Assembly: GCA_039704465.1 (NCBI GenBank)
Contig: JASFAU010000001.1
Coordinates: 1,054,001-1,118,000, forward strand
DNA from: Plasmodiophora brassicae
Lineage: Eukaryota; Endomyxa; Phytomyxea; Plasmodiophorida; Plasmodiophoridae
DNA: 64,000 nucleotides
Direction: 5' to 3'
In this document: piece by piece, positions 30,157 to 40,952 of the stretch
Layout of the letters: each line of letters starts with the position of its first letter
Numbering within the stretch: position 1 is the first letter of the stretch
Made by a program: the position numbers and the translations under genes
Notes under the pieces: generated by a model
The model's database searches: none
What the model was told of the DNA's origin: nothing
What the model saw: only the letters and a program-made list of their open reading frames with translations

Positions 30157-32112
30157 ATGCAGCCGTCGTTACGAAGCGATCTGGCGAGCGTGGCGGCGCG
30201 TCTGGAGCGCACCGACTGGTCGTCGGGGTGCGTGCCCAGGGCGCCGTACCTGGCCGCCGGTCCAGAGCAGCGGCACGCGCCACGCCTGCCGTGGTGTCGT
30301 CGTCGAGCCCGCTCCGGGCAGTGGCCGGTGGTGCCGTTCTACCCACTGGCGGCACCTTTGAAACGAGCGCCGGTCGTCGCACCACCGCCCCAGGAACCGT
30401 CATCAGATCAGGAGGGGCTTCGCTACTCGCGCGTCGACGAATGCAGTATCAATCGTTTCCGGCCGCGTGTCGTCGCGGCCGGCCGCAAGGTCGAACTGAT
30501 GGTCGTGGTCCGCGTCCTACAGTCTAGTGCCCCGATCAGCGGCACCATGGCAAGCCTGGCGGACGCCATACGTTATACGATGGCCTTGGAGCATACGACC
30601 TGCAGCGACGTGCTCGTCGTGATTGACTGCCCTGCAGTGGCACCGAGAGCGGTGGCGTACTTGGAGAAGGCGGGCCTCCTGCAATCGAAATGCTTCAGGG
30701 AGCAGACGATGGCGACGGCGCACGTGTTCGAGCGCAGAGCGTACCTCGATACGCTGTCGAACCCGGAGGGTGCAAAGGCGGCGGCCAAGGCGCCACCGGG
30801 GAGAGCAGGCGATACGACGCTGGAGATTGAACACAACGTGAAACCGGATCATGTGCCCGTTGCGGTTGTCGTGAGAGCAGCGGCGAGCGCATCCTTCAAC
30901 CCGATTCGCGCGTTCCAAGATCAGGCGAGGCCGGCCCTGACCGTGTCGATCCCGTGCGGGTCGATCGTGTCCGACGATGCTCTGTCGACGCTGACGACGG
31001 CCATGACCGACGGCACCGACCTGGACGCAATCGTCGTGGTGCCCCGGCCCGTTTCGATTCGGTCCACCTGGATGTCCATGCCCATGATCGCGTCGAACGC
31101 GTTCGGGTGGATCGTCGAACAGTCCATGGGTCGCCGGCAGGCCGCGCGTCGCGCGCCTCCCGACGTCAGGCGGGTGTCGATTGTTCGTTCGTCGCCAAGC
31201 CCTGAATGGGTCACCGCCTTCGAACCGGGCGACATCGTCCGGGTGCCCGATCCCGAAACGTTGGAAGAAGCCTTCGGCAGTCTGCGCAACGACAAAGCTC
31301 GCCTGCTCACCAGCTTCACCAGGGACCTGCTGCAGTGGACGTTAACGGGCATGCTCGAGGCTATGGTATCGCGCGTCGAGGCCGTCCTCTGGCTCCTGAA
31401 CTTGTCGGTCATCTGGGCCTTCGTGCGCCTGCTCTTGTCTATCCAACGAAACGTCATCGTATCCCTGGCATTCATGGGCACCGCAGCGTTCGTCATTGCT
31501 GGCCAAATCCCGCTGTTGACTCGGCCGGTGCATCCTCGTATCACTCTGCTCGCATCGGTCTGGATCATGCCTGCGTTGTTCGTCCTGGGGGCCATGCAGT
31601 ACGGTGCCGCACGAGGATCGGAAATCGCCAGAACCGCCATGGATATTGTGCTCAAGCGTCGCTTCCCGACGACGGCCCTGCATTTCGTATACGACGACCA
31701 GCTCGCCGACGTCACCATTGTGGCTTGTGGGCTGTGGTACGTTCTCGCGACGACGTTACTGGCTGCTCTACATGGTCGCCTACTGAGTCTGGCCGTCCTG
31801 CTCCCCCATGAGCTGGTCGCGTTCCCAGGCCGGTACCTGTCCGCAATGCCGTTCTCAATCGGGGTGCTCCCTAGACATCGCATCGGTTGTGTTGCTTTGA
31901 TGTGGGCAACGATGAACGCCATTGCGATCGTCGTCCTGTCCAGCGTTGAGGATCCGTTCACACCAAGGGCAATGCTCGTCGTCGTATCGATCGTGTTAGC
32001 TGGTCTATCCGCCGTGAAGCTCCTCCTGTCCTTCCTCAATACCGTCTCGCGTCGACAGCGATCCACGAAACGAACGTCATCTACGACCTTCAACCGAGCC
32101 AGCGTGCCATGA
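30157..32112 (+). CDS. Multi-pass membrane protein, chitin-synthase-like architecture
   Basis: One exon of 651 aa from the ATG at 30157. The N-terminal ~400 residues are soluble and include KVELMVVVRVLQSSAPISG and TLTTAMTDGTDLDAIVVVPR. The arrangement resembles a GT2 domain, but I do not find a full DxD, ED or QxxRW set. The C-terminal third has about six membrane helices (for example VEAVLWLLNLSVIWAFVRLL, VIVSLAFMGTAAFVIAG, LLASVWIMPALFVLGAM, RIGCVALMWATMNAIAIVVL). The segment before the first helix (RLLTSFTRDLLQWTLTGMLE) sits where chitin synthases carry QRRRW. It may be a degenerate chitin/polysaccharide synthase or an unrelated membrane protein. It starts 270 bp from the divergent secreted Asn-rich gene. 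Confidence 0.6.
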   Translation: MQPSLRSDLASVAARLERTDWSSGCVPRAPYLAAGPEQRHAPRLPWCRRRARSGQWPVVPFYPLAAPLKRAPVVAPPPQEPSSDQEGLRYSRVDECSINRFRPRVVAAGRKVELMVVVRVLQSSAPISGTMASLADAIRYTMALEHTTCSDVLVVIDCPAVAPRAVAYLEKAGLLQSKCFREQTMATAHVFERRAYLDTLSNPEGAKAAAKAPPGRAGDTTLEIEHNVKPDHVPVAVVVRAAASASFNPIRAFQDQARPALTVSIPCGSIVSDDALSTLTTAMTDGTDLDAIVVVPRPVSIRSTWMSMPMIASNAFGWIVEQSMGRRQAARRAPPDVRRVSIVRSSPSPEWVTAFEPGDIVRVPDPETLEEAFGSLRNDKARLLTSFTRDLLQWTLTGMLEAMVSRVEAVLWLLNLSVIWAFVRLLLSIQRNVIVSLAFMGTAAFVIAGQIPLLTRPVHPRITLLASVWIMPALFVLGAMQYGAARGSEIARTAMDIVLKRRFPTTALHFVYDDQLADVTIVACGLWYVLATTLLAALHGRLLSLAVLLPHELVAFPGRYLSAMPFSIGVLPRHRIGCVALMWATMNAIAIVVLSSVEDPFTPRAMLVVVSIVLAGLSAVKLLLSFLNTVSRRQRSTKRTSSTTFNRASVP

Positions 32113-32311
32113 ACGGCCATTCGGAACGAAGTGCACACTTCGAATACAATATGCTTCCCAGCCGTGGCTGTCTGTATGCATGGTAGGTAACAGTAACCAA
32201 AGTGAGACGGCGAGCCGGCTCCAAAGCAGACCGCTGCACTGACTGCGGACTCCGTGGCGGACTGTCCGCAGCGCCCCGCAGACGTTCGCCCGGCGAGTGT
32301 CCCGTCTCGGA

Positions 32312-35300
32312 ATGGCGTCCGCCGCGACCGTCATTAACAACTTGCAGAAATCCCCCGACCGCATCAGGAACGTCTGCATTCTTGCGCATGTCGACCACGG
32401 AAAGACGACGCTCAGCGACCATCTTGTACTGCAACAGCCTGATTGTTACTGTGGCGCACTCGTGGCTGATTGTGATGCGGCAGGTGTCGAGCAATGGAAT
32501 CATATCGACTCGGATCGCCGGCCAGGTCCGGTATATGGATAGCCGGCCCGATGAGCAGGAGCGGTGTATCACGATGAAGTCGTCGTCGATCTCGTTGCTC
32601 TACAACCACGATGCGCATGACGGTAGCCCTCGTCAGCCGCACTTGGTGAATCTGATCGATTCGCCTGGCCATATCGATTTCTCTAGCGAAGTCTCGACGG
32701 CAACGCGTCTGTGCGATGGCGCTCTTGTCCTTGTCGACGTCGTCGAGGGCATACAGATCCAGACGCAAAGCGTTCTGCGCCAGGCCTGGATGGAAGGCGT
32801 TCGACCTTGCCTGGTTCTCAACAAGATGGACCGATTGGTTGTCGAACTGAAGAAGACACCTCTCGAGGCGTACCACCGATGCTGCCAGGTCATCGAGCAC
32901 GCCAACGCACTCGTCAGTACGTTCCATACCGCTGACCTCATGAAACGAGCCGACCAGGTCCATTGTATCTTTGCAGGGGTTGTCGAACCATGTTCTGTAT
33001 TGACGTCAACGCGTGTAGACTGTGCTTGCCGATGATTACGACGATCAGATTGTCTTCTCGCCCAGCGCGGGCAACGTCATATTCGCCAGTGCCGCTGATT
33101 GCTGGGCGCTCTCCATCACCGACGCCGCCCGCTTCTACGCCCGCCTTCTGGGCATGAACGCTAGCGCGCTGGCCAAAGCGCTCTGGGGCGAATTCTACTA
33201 CCACTCGAAGACGAAGACCGTCACGAAGAAGCCGACAGGAGCGGCGGTGCAACCGATGTTCGCTCAGTTCGTCCTGTCCAACATTTGGCAGGCGTACGAT
33301 TGCCTCATGACATCGCCGGTCGATAACGACAAGGTCAAGAAGCTGGTGTCGACGCTATCAGTGAACGTTCCGCCACGCGACCTGCTGAGCACCGACGCCA
33401 GGCAACGCCTGCAGGCCGTCATGCGGGCGTGGTATCCAATAGCGCCTTGTGTGCTCGGCCTATGCGTTACGAGCCTACCGAGTCCTCGGGACGCCGCCCG
33501 ACACCGCCTGTCGAAAGTCTGGCTGGGTGCAGTGGCTGGCCCCGTTCTGGACGCCGCTGCAGCGTGCTCGAACGGCGACGACGATCCTGCGCTTGTGTTT
33601 GTCGCCAAGATGGTCGCCGTCAGTCCCGAACAGCTCACGGGTCGTACTGAAATGGTACGACGCCCGTACGTTAGAGGCGGGCTCGAGGCGGGGCACCCTG
33701 CCGACGGCACCGAGCAAGTCGTGGACAATACGACAACAGGCGACGCGGTCGGCGAAGAACCCGAACGGCGCCAGCGATTTGTTGGCCTAGCGCGTGTCTT
33801 CTCTGGCGTTCTTCGACCCGATCGGGACATTTACGCGTTTCTTCCTCGGTACGATGGCAAGGCCGACGTCGAAACGGAATCCGCACACGACGATGGGAAT
33901 CGTGTTCTGTTCCGCGCCGGGTCGCTTCGGCTGTTCACATTCATGGGCACCGAGTTGGATCCAATCGATGCCGCGTATGCTGGTCATGTCGTGGGCATTG
34001 CCGGCCTGGACGACGACGTCCTGTCCGCCGCCACCCTGTGCACCGAGCCGCGAATCGCGCCGTTCTCGTTGATGACGTTCGCGTCGTCTCCGATTGTTCG
34101 CGTTGCGATTGAACCGTGTCGGACGGCCGACCTCCAACCGCTTGCCTCATCGCTTCGACTTCTGGCTCACGCGGACCCCAACGTTGACATCGTCTTTCAC
34201 CAGTAGTTTCGCCTCATCTGCTGATGGATTAACCTCTCACTGATGCCTGCCAGGTCTGGCGAGATGCACCTGGTTGCATCTGGCGAATTGCACCTGGAGC
34301 GCTGCCTTCGTGACCTGAAGGATCGGTTCGCCGTCGGCATTGCGTTTCGAGTATCGCCTCCCGTCGTGTCGTTTCGGGAGACATGCTCGACTCTGGGAAC
34401 AGGTGAATCAGGGTCGATCCGGGTAACTGTACGGCCACTGCCTCGCGCCTTGACCGCATTGCTGAACGACAACCCATTCATCGTGGCCGATCTAAGTCGC
34501 GGGCGGACTTCCATTAACACGGATGGCCACACGACGTTCGTCGAACAATGCAAAGCAATGCTGTCAGAAGATGATCAATGGGCCAGCGATGACTTTGACC
34601 GGATTGTCACGTTTCGCGGATCGAACGCCCTCCTGTTATCGCCGTCTGTCGATAACCTGCCAAATTATCTGAAAATGTCGCTGGCGAGCGGGTTCCAGAT
34701 GGCTGTGCAGTGCGGCACGCTTTGTGACGAGCCCATGATGGGTGTCGCCGTTATCATCGACGAGGCGTCTTTGGATGATGCCCAGACGGGCGATGCGGTA
34801 CGTTGTACGTGTTTCTGCTAGTCGAAAGGCGATGAGCCTACTGACATCGTTAATCAGGCGCGGACGCTGATGCTGTCGTGCCGTTCCGCCATTCATGAAG
34901 CGTTTTCTGGTGCATCGCCTCGTCTCATGGAGGCGATGTACAAGGTCCAGTTGCAGTGCACGGCGGGCCAGCTTGGCAACCTGTGCAACGTTCTATCGCG
35001 TCGACGTGGTCGGACGGTTCGTGACGAGATGATCGAAGGCACGGATCTATTCGAGGTCGAGGCGTTCGTCCCGGTCGCTGGCAGCATTGGTCTATCGCAG
35101 GAGCTCCGAAGTAAGACGAGCGGGTCGGCGACGCCGCAGCTCCTGTTCAGCCATTGGGATGTGATCGACATGGATCCGGACTGGGTACCGACCACTCCCG
35201 AGGAGATCGAAGAGTTCGGAAGGGACGCCCACGTTGCCAACTTCGCCAGGAAACTCGTCGACGGTGTACGACGACGCAAAGGTCTGCACGTGAAGGAACA

Positions 35301-35346
35301 CATCGTTGAGCACGCTGAGAAACAGAGCACCGCTCGTCATTGCTGA
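32312..35346 (+). CDS. EFL1: EFL1/Ria1, EF-2-like GTPase of 60S maturation
   Basis: The first exon has [20 protein letters not shown] (G1 P-loop). After an intron come [36 protein letters not shown] (G3) and VLNKMDRL (G4). EFL1 differs from EF-2 by an insertion and by its C-terminus, and here the end [20 protein letters not shown] with IEEFG is the EFL1 signature. The diphthamide-site tip of EF-2 is not seen. EFL1 acts with SBDS to release eIF6 from pre-60S subunits. At least four short introns are present (near 32.42-32.48, 32.96-33.02, 34.2 and 34.8 kb). The start [15 protein letters not shown] at 32312 is the first suitable ATG. Confidence 0.93.
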
Positions 35347-35460
35347 TCCGCTGATATTCACCCATCTACATATAGTAAACGTATCCCTATCACGACACGA
35401 GTGACCTACCGTCGATAGGCGCCACGACGTTGCAGAACCTACCCAATTGAGACGACCCGT

Positions 35461-37271
35461 TTATAGGCTATTGTTCAACCGTGCGCCGCCGTTCATATGG
35501 AAACCGGGCTCCACAGGTGATCGTCGGATCACACCGGGACCGTCCATTGGGGGATTAAAGAGATGTGGGGACAGTGGCCGGAAGTCGTTGCGTCCCTGGT
35601 CGAACCTGGGTGCCAGTCCAGGAGGCGGAGGTCGTGGTGCCGCGCTGCTGTTATGAGGAGGATACGCCATTTTCTGATTGGTGGACGCACAGGAGAGAAT
35701 GGCGGGGTCCCAGAACGTGGACGTGTTCAGGTGGGGCCTTGGCAGGAACGGGGGCGGTGACGGGCGTTCTACGGCAGCGCCACAAGTCGAGTTGACAAGT
35801 TGTTCGTTGGTACGACTACGTGGGTGCACAGCGGGCGGGTTCGGCCTTGCAGGCGCAGAGCCGAACAGGTTGTAGTCCGAGCCCGATCCACTCAGATTGG
35901 ACATGAACGAAACCTCGATATTGGGCAGCAGCGATCTGAACATGTCCTGCTGTTCTGCACGGCAGCGCGATCGGGGAGATTCGGGAGGAGATATCGCCGA
36001 CTGAGATGCTCGGGCGGGCATTAGATGTGGCTCCCATCCGAAGGGGCTCTGAACCACAGACAGTCAGTACCAAGCAGCGTCAAGCGGAACCGATGTGCGT
36101 GTACCTGATCGGCCTTTCCTAGACCAAGCGCTGATATTCCGGGTAGTAAACTGACGTCTTGCTCGACAGTCGACCGCACTGGATTGAATGCAGGGCCTCT
36201 AGTGGCTTGTGACGCGGGTACAGGCGCAGAAACCGGCGCTGATATCGGAGGCGGTACGGTTTGTTTGACAGGAAGAGAAGCAGTTTGGATTCGCGCGGGC
36301 GCAGGCGTTGATTGGGGAACGGAGGGCACAGACGCGGGCGACCGATCAGTGTCCTGTGGGGGAGGTGCAGTGGCGACGACCGGTTCCGATATTGGCCGAT
36401 TGGGCGCAGCATGGTCCATCTCGAATTCGTCGAGTTGTACATCATGCTGCAGGTCCTCCTTGCGGAAGCAATCGCCTTCCTTCGCCAGTTCATGCAGATA
36501 GAGACAGTTGGAATTATTGCACACAGCGTTCCGCAGGAACAGCGAGCAGTACTTTGTCGTACCGAACGTCGCTCTAGAATGACACAGGTCAGATAATCAG
36601 AAGCGGTGGCATATCAGCTATCGTTACCTGATCGTCGCGCCATCATGAGCGGACCCGCTCACCTGGGAAATACACTCGCTCGCGTCGGCATTACGCTTGA
36701 ACGTGACGTACGCGGAATAATTATTAGCGCTGCCGCTCTTCCGGTTCAATGCGATCTTGACAATGCGCCCGAACCGACCAAAGTGCTCCTTTCTTCGCAG
36801 GATGTCCTCCCTTGCGATTGACGGAGGAATACCAGTGACGTACACGAGATTCCGCTGCATGACCCGAACGTTCTGCAGCGTCGCCCGGTCAACCGCGCCA
36901 GGTTCCCTCGTCGCTTCCACAGTCGACGCCGATTGAGCCGTTTGGGCGACCGCCGCGGCCGCGGCCGCCTTGGCCGTCGCTCTCTCAATGCGATCGCGAT
37001 CGCGCTTCCGTCGGCGCTCCGCTTCGGCGGCTGCCTGGAGCTTAGGGTCGAGCGCGTTGAACGATCCTTCCTCATATGGCGTTCGGCAGGCCGGGCATAA
37101 TCCGTTGACTTTCTCCTTGATGTGATGGAAACACCAGAGGCAGACCTGGTATCCGCACTGACACGGCCGGAATGACCGATCCGTCAGATCCAGCACCTCC
37201 AGGCAGAGCGGGCAGAACTGCTCGCCGTCATCCTCTTCGGACGCTGCCGATGTGACCCGCTGCTTCACCAT
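35461..37271 (-). CDS. CNOT4: CNOT4/Not4, RING E3 ligase of the CCR4-NOT complex
   Basis: The start MVKQRVTSAASEEDDGEQF at 37271 leads into a C4C4 RING (CPLCLEVLDLTDRSFRPCQC…CLWCFHHI…CPACRTPYEE), the unusual all-Cys RING of Not4. A coiled/basic linker (Ala-rich) is followed by an RRM (RNLVYVTGIPPSIAREDILR…FGRFGRIVKIAL) and, across an intron, a C3H1 finger (TKYCSLFLRNAVCNNSNC…YLHEL). The long Pro/Ser-rich tail is disordered. Not4 monitors stalled ribosomes and ubiquitinates proteins including ribosomal subunits. The Ala tract and C-terminal length are variable in the family. Introns in the last third are short. Confidence 0.93.
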
Positions 37272-37733
37272 CCTGGGACGGTATTCCTCGGGCGGTGGCT
37301 CTCTCCCTCTCACTCTCGCTCCCGCTCCCAACGGCCAATAGAATTCTGCCCCACGGAGTTTCTCTGACCGCTGCCCGCAATCTGCCACGCAGCACCCAAC
37401 GCACCTCTTCGTCGGCTCCAGTCGTCTACAGTTAACGCCAACCGTTCCCCCGCCTGCCCATGTGTCCATTTCCGACCACCGAGTTCGCTGTAAATTAATA
37501 CATGACTACCTGCTTGGCGGTTCATGGTCCATAGGCGTCAAACCTGTGAAGGCGATGCGGGTGCTATATGCGACCAGCGTCAGGACATGTGCAATATCGG
37601 CAAAGTGTTTGACCGGGGTCGATGGTCTTTCGACCGTTGCGACAACTGCAGGACGCTCTTCGTTGTTCAGGGTTCCGTATCGCAACTTTTGCCCGCCGGA
37701 GTCGCCGCGTTTCAGACCGCGCCGCCTGTGCCC
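37272..37733. other. Intergenic, divergent promoter of CNOT4 and SEC12-like genes
   Basis: 462 bases between two divergent starts. It contains short open frames on both strands but none with a recognisable domain, intron support or compositional reason to be called. A pyrimidine/purine-biased stretch (CTCTCCCTCTCACTCTCGCT at ~37303-37322) is the only notable motif. Confidence 0.6.
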
Positions 37734-40700
37734 ATGAGCGACAATGACCCGTGGCCGGAATACGAGGCCGTGTCGGCGAATGCCGCCCATGAGTATGCGC
37801 GCATGCCGGCGTTCGCTGTGCATTGGTCGAAGACGGGGCAGGTGCTCGTTGGCGGTGGTGGCGGCAAGGCCGGGACGGGGATCCGCAGCGGCATTGTAGG
37901 TCGCGTGATTGTGCTTGGGCGGTTTCCCGGTGTCTGATGACGTCGTTCCTGGAAGCTTGTCAACGACATTACGCCATCTGGGATCCTGAAGCCAACTGGC
38001 CTACTGGACACAGGCGATGGCATCGTTTTGGCAATTGCAGGGCATCCATCGGTACGAACAGTAGCGTGCCTGTTTGGGTCGACGATGCCCCATTAACGGG
38101 CGCCCGTCTCCATCACAGGAAAACGTTGTTGCCTGTGCTATTAACAAGTACGTGTACGTCATCCAGTGGGACACGTCGACCTCATCGCTGAAGCCTGTAC
38201 ATCGTGTCAAGATGAGTTTCGCGGATCCTCATTCCTGCTTGGTATGTCGATCATACGCGTCCATGCACAGTCGCCCTGATGTCATGGCAGTGCGCGATTA
38301 CGTTTGACCAGTCTGGGGGCGTCATCCTTGCTGGCGCCGAAGATGGTGCTGGGCACACGCTAACGTACCCGCAGCTGTCGATACTGAAGGAGTTCAAATT
38401 CCACAAGGATGCCGTCTCAGCGGTGACGATCAATCGTACCGGACAACTTGTGGCCATCGCGGCGAAGGAGGCCCAGTGCAGTGTGTGGCATGCGGATCTA
38501 TCCAGCATGTGGACGCTGTCGTATCGATCCATGCAGTTCCGCGGCTGTGCCTTCAGCGTCCATGACGACAACGTGTTGTTCGCATGGTTGAACGGCCGCT
38601 CCCGCAGCTATCTGTCCATGTGGGATGCATTCGAGGGCGTTTGCTTGCGATCGGTACGCTGCTGACGCGGGAGAGCGCCGTCGGTATCTGACTGTATGCA
38701 GGTATCGGTCGATGACAATGTTGCTACGAAAGGGATTGTCAGCGACGACGGGTCCCTTGTAGCGGTCGCAACCATGAAGAATAACTCGACTGCCTATTCA
38801 TTCGATACGAGGACCATGTCTCTCGTTGGTCGAAATAGGCTGCCTCATGAGTACGCTCAAAGTTCCGGTCTTGTTTGCCACGGTCCTGTTGATCGGTTTC
38901 TTGTATCAGGCTTCCTCAAACCGATATGGACTTCTCGCCGATTGGCGACCGAATTGTGTCTGTGTCCGCAGACATGTCCCACGACATTGTTCGGTCTCGG
39001 ACGCGAACAGGTGTGGCGATTTGGGACTATCAGTCCGGTGTACCTCATTGGCTTATTGGCAGGGCGCCTCTGTAACAACCTTTCATTGTTCCTCGTTGTC
39101 GTGGCCTGCCTTGCCGTCCTTTTGTCCTATTCATGGCAGCCGCTTGGACTGCCGACATCCTTTGACAATTTGTTCTGGGAGGAAGATCTGCCCTCGTACC
39201 TCGATGACGCCATCCTAGACGCCGACTATGCTGCCGATTTCGAGTATCCAGATTCCCGTGAACCTGGAGAACCCTTTGAATATTCTGACATCGTGGAGGG
39301 AACCGAGTTGGCCAGCCCTGCGCCTGCTGGCTTTGAGTAAGGATGGATACGATGAACTAGTTTGGATCTTTTGACAGAGACGTGTGTAGGCCGTCGCTGT
39401 ATAACGGGGAAGACGACGTCGATGACAGTACCGAAGAAGCAACCGTACCGGGAAGCCCTACTGAACTTCCAGACGGGCCCGAAACGTCTTCGCCGCTAGG
39501 CGGGCCCGGCCTGAACTTACGCGCAGGTAACCCTTCCGTTGCTTCGAGTCGAGACAAACAGAATCCAGCATTTGAAGCGCCCATGTCGGAGAATCCGTCA
39601 CGTGACACCTCTGTCCCAGCGAGTCAAGATGGACCTGCAGTCGATGAATGCGCGTTCGACGAGTGCAATGAGGGTTCTTCACCTCCTGCGCCTCCTTCGA
39701 ACCACATAACCGGCGAACCCGATAAGGACGTTCATGAGGACGGCCCTACAGCGTCTGGAAGCGCGTTTGCCGGTGACGTGTCAGGAGCGTCGCAGCAGAA
39801 CGAAGCAAGTTACGCTGAGGTGGTGCAGTCTGCACCTGAACCTGGCCACGTTGCACATGCATCAAAGCATCGCGAGGTACTGACCGGAGACCGTATCGAT
39901 TCGAGATCTCAGGCAGGTTAATAAGTGTCCACGTTACGCCGTCAGTGCTAAATCGTCGCGCTCAGACTCGTCATGCATCTGAAAGCAGTGCCAAGGGGGG
40001 ACGCAGAAGCGAGGATGCGCAACCGAAGCCTGCGACTGGTCACGTTCAGGCAGAACCTGATTCTGAGGCGAGCGCATCGACTCGTGCGACCGGTGCCCAA
40101 ACGGACCGAGGTTATTGTGACCCCGAACGCGATTGTGCACAGCGCGATAGCGATCTGATTGAACCTCTGACAGGTCTACATCCAGAGCGCAACAAACAGG
40201 TCCATACAGGAGGCGATGCGTCAGCTGATCGCGATGCCTCTTCTCTTCAGGACCGCCGCCAGCATACAGCCCCAGAATCATCATCGTCCGTGCCTCCCGC
40301 TGGTGGTGATGAAGTGCAGCCGGCAGTGGATTTCCATAACGCGGGAACAAGTACCGATGGGCGACCGAGGGTACCTGAACACGTTTCGGCTGGTTATCGA
40401 CCGGCAACGGAGGCAGACGAACGCGCCCATGCACCGTTGCCCGATGAAACGATGGAGTCATCGAGACTGCCTGGTGATTCAGCTACGGCCGGGGCCGCTG
40501 GCTCCCCTGACGACAACCAGCCTGCAGGATCGGACCATCCCGCTGGTCAGTCGGATCCAGACCTCCAACCTCCTGATATGCAACCCATCGAGGACACATC
40601 CCATGGAGGAACCCGTCCAGATGACGCGTCTCGTGCTCAAAACGGCCATGACATCAAGGACCTTCCAGACCAGGTGGCGTCCGATGTCCCGGGCTCGCAC

Positions 40701-40889
40701 GGCGGCGCTGCCGAACAGCCAGCTGCCAGCTCATCTACCGCCCCCGATCGTTCCGATGCGTCAGGCGATGAGCAACGGAAGGACCAGGACTCAGGGATCG
40801 CCGCCGGGATTCGAGAGCGGGTTCTCGGGTCTCCCGCACGACACCAGCCAGATAGCCCCCTGCGCCGTAAACGCGGCAAACATCATTAA
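37734..40889 (+). CDS. SEC12/PREB-like ER guanine-nucleotide exchange factor for Sar1
   Basis: The N-terminus has AFAVHWSKTGQVLVGGGGGK, which matches the GGGG K-loop region of PREB/SEC12, the potassium-binding part of the Sar1-activating propeller. WD-like blades follow (VVACAINKYVYVIQWDTSTS; LSILKEFKFHKDAVSAVTIN; YLSMWDAFEGVCLRSV). A single membrane helix (LSLFLVVVACLAVLLSYSW) precedes the lumenal part. A 53-nt intron after AGFE (ends 39390) joins this to a long acidic, Ser/Pro/Asp-rich tail ending RRKRGKHH at 40889. The tail (roughly 500 aa) is disordered. The last intron (near 39.92-39.95 kb) would be only ~29 nt, so the junction is provisional. SEC12 starts COPII coat assembly at ER exit sites. 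Confidence 0.8.
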
Positions 40890-40952
40890 CATGGACCTCT
40901 GTGCGCCGTTGCAACGCTCCAGCGGCGTTCGACCACGTCAACGTTCAACTGC

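Noticed and set aside
30921..32138. 405-codon minus-strand frame
   Set aside because: Antisense to the multi-pass membrane protein, no recognisable motif.
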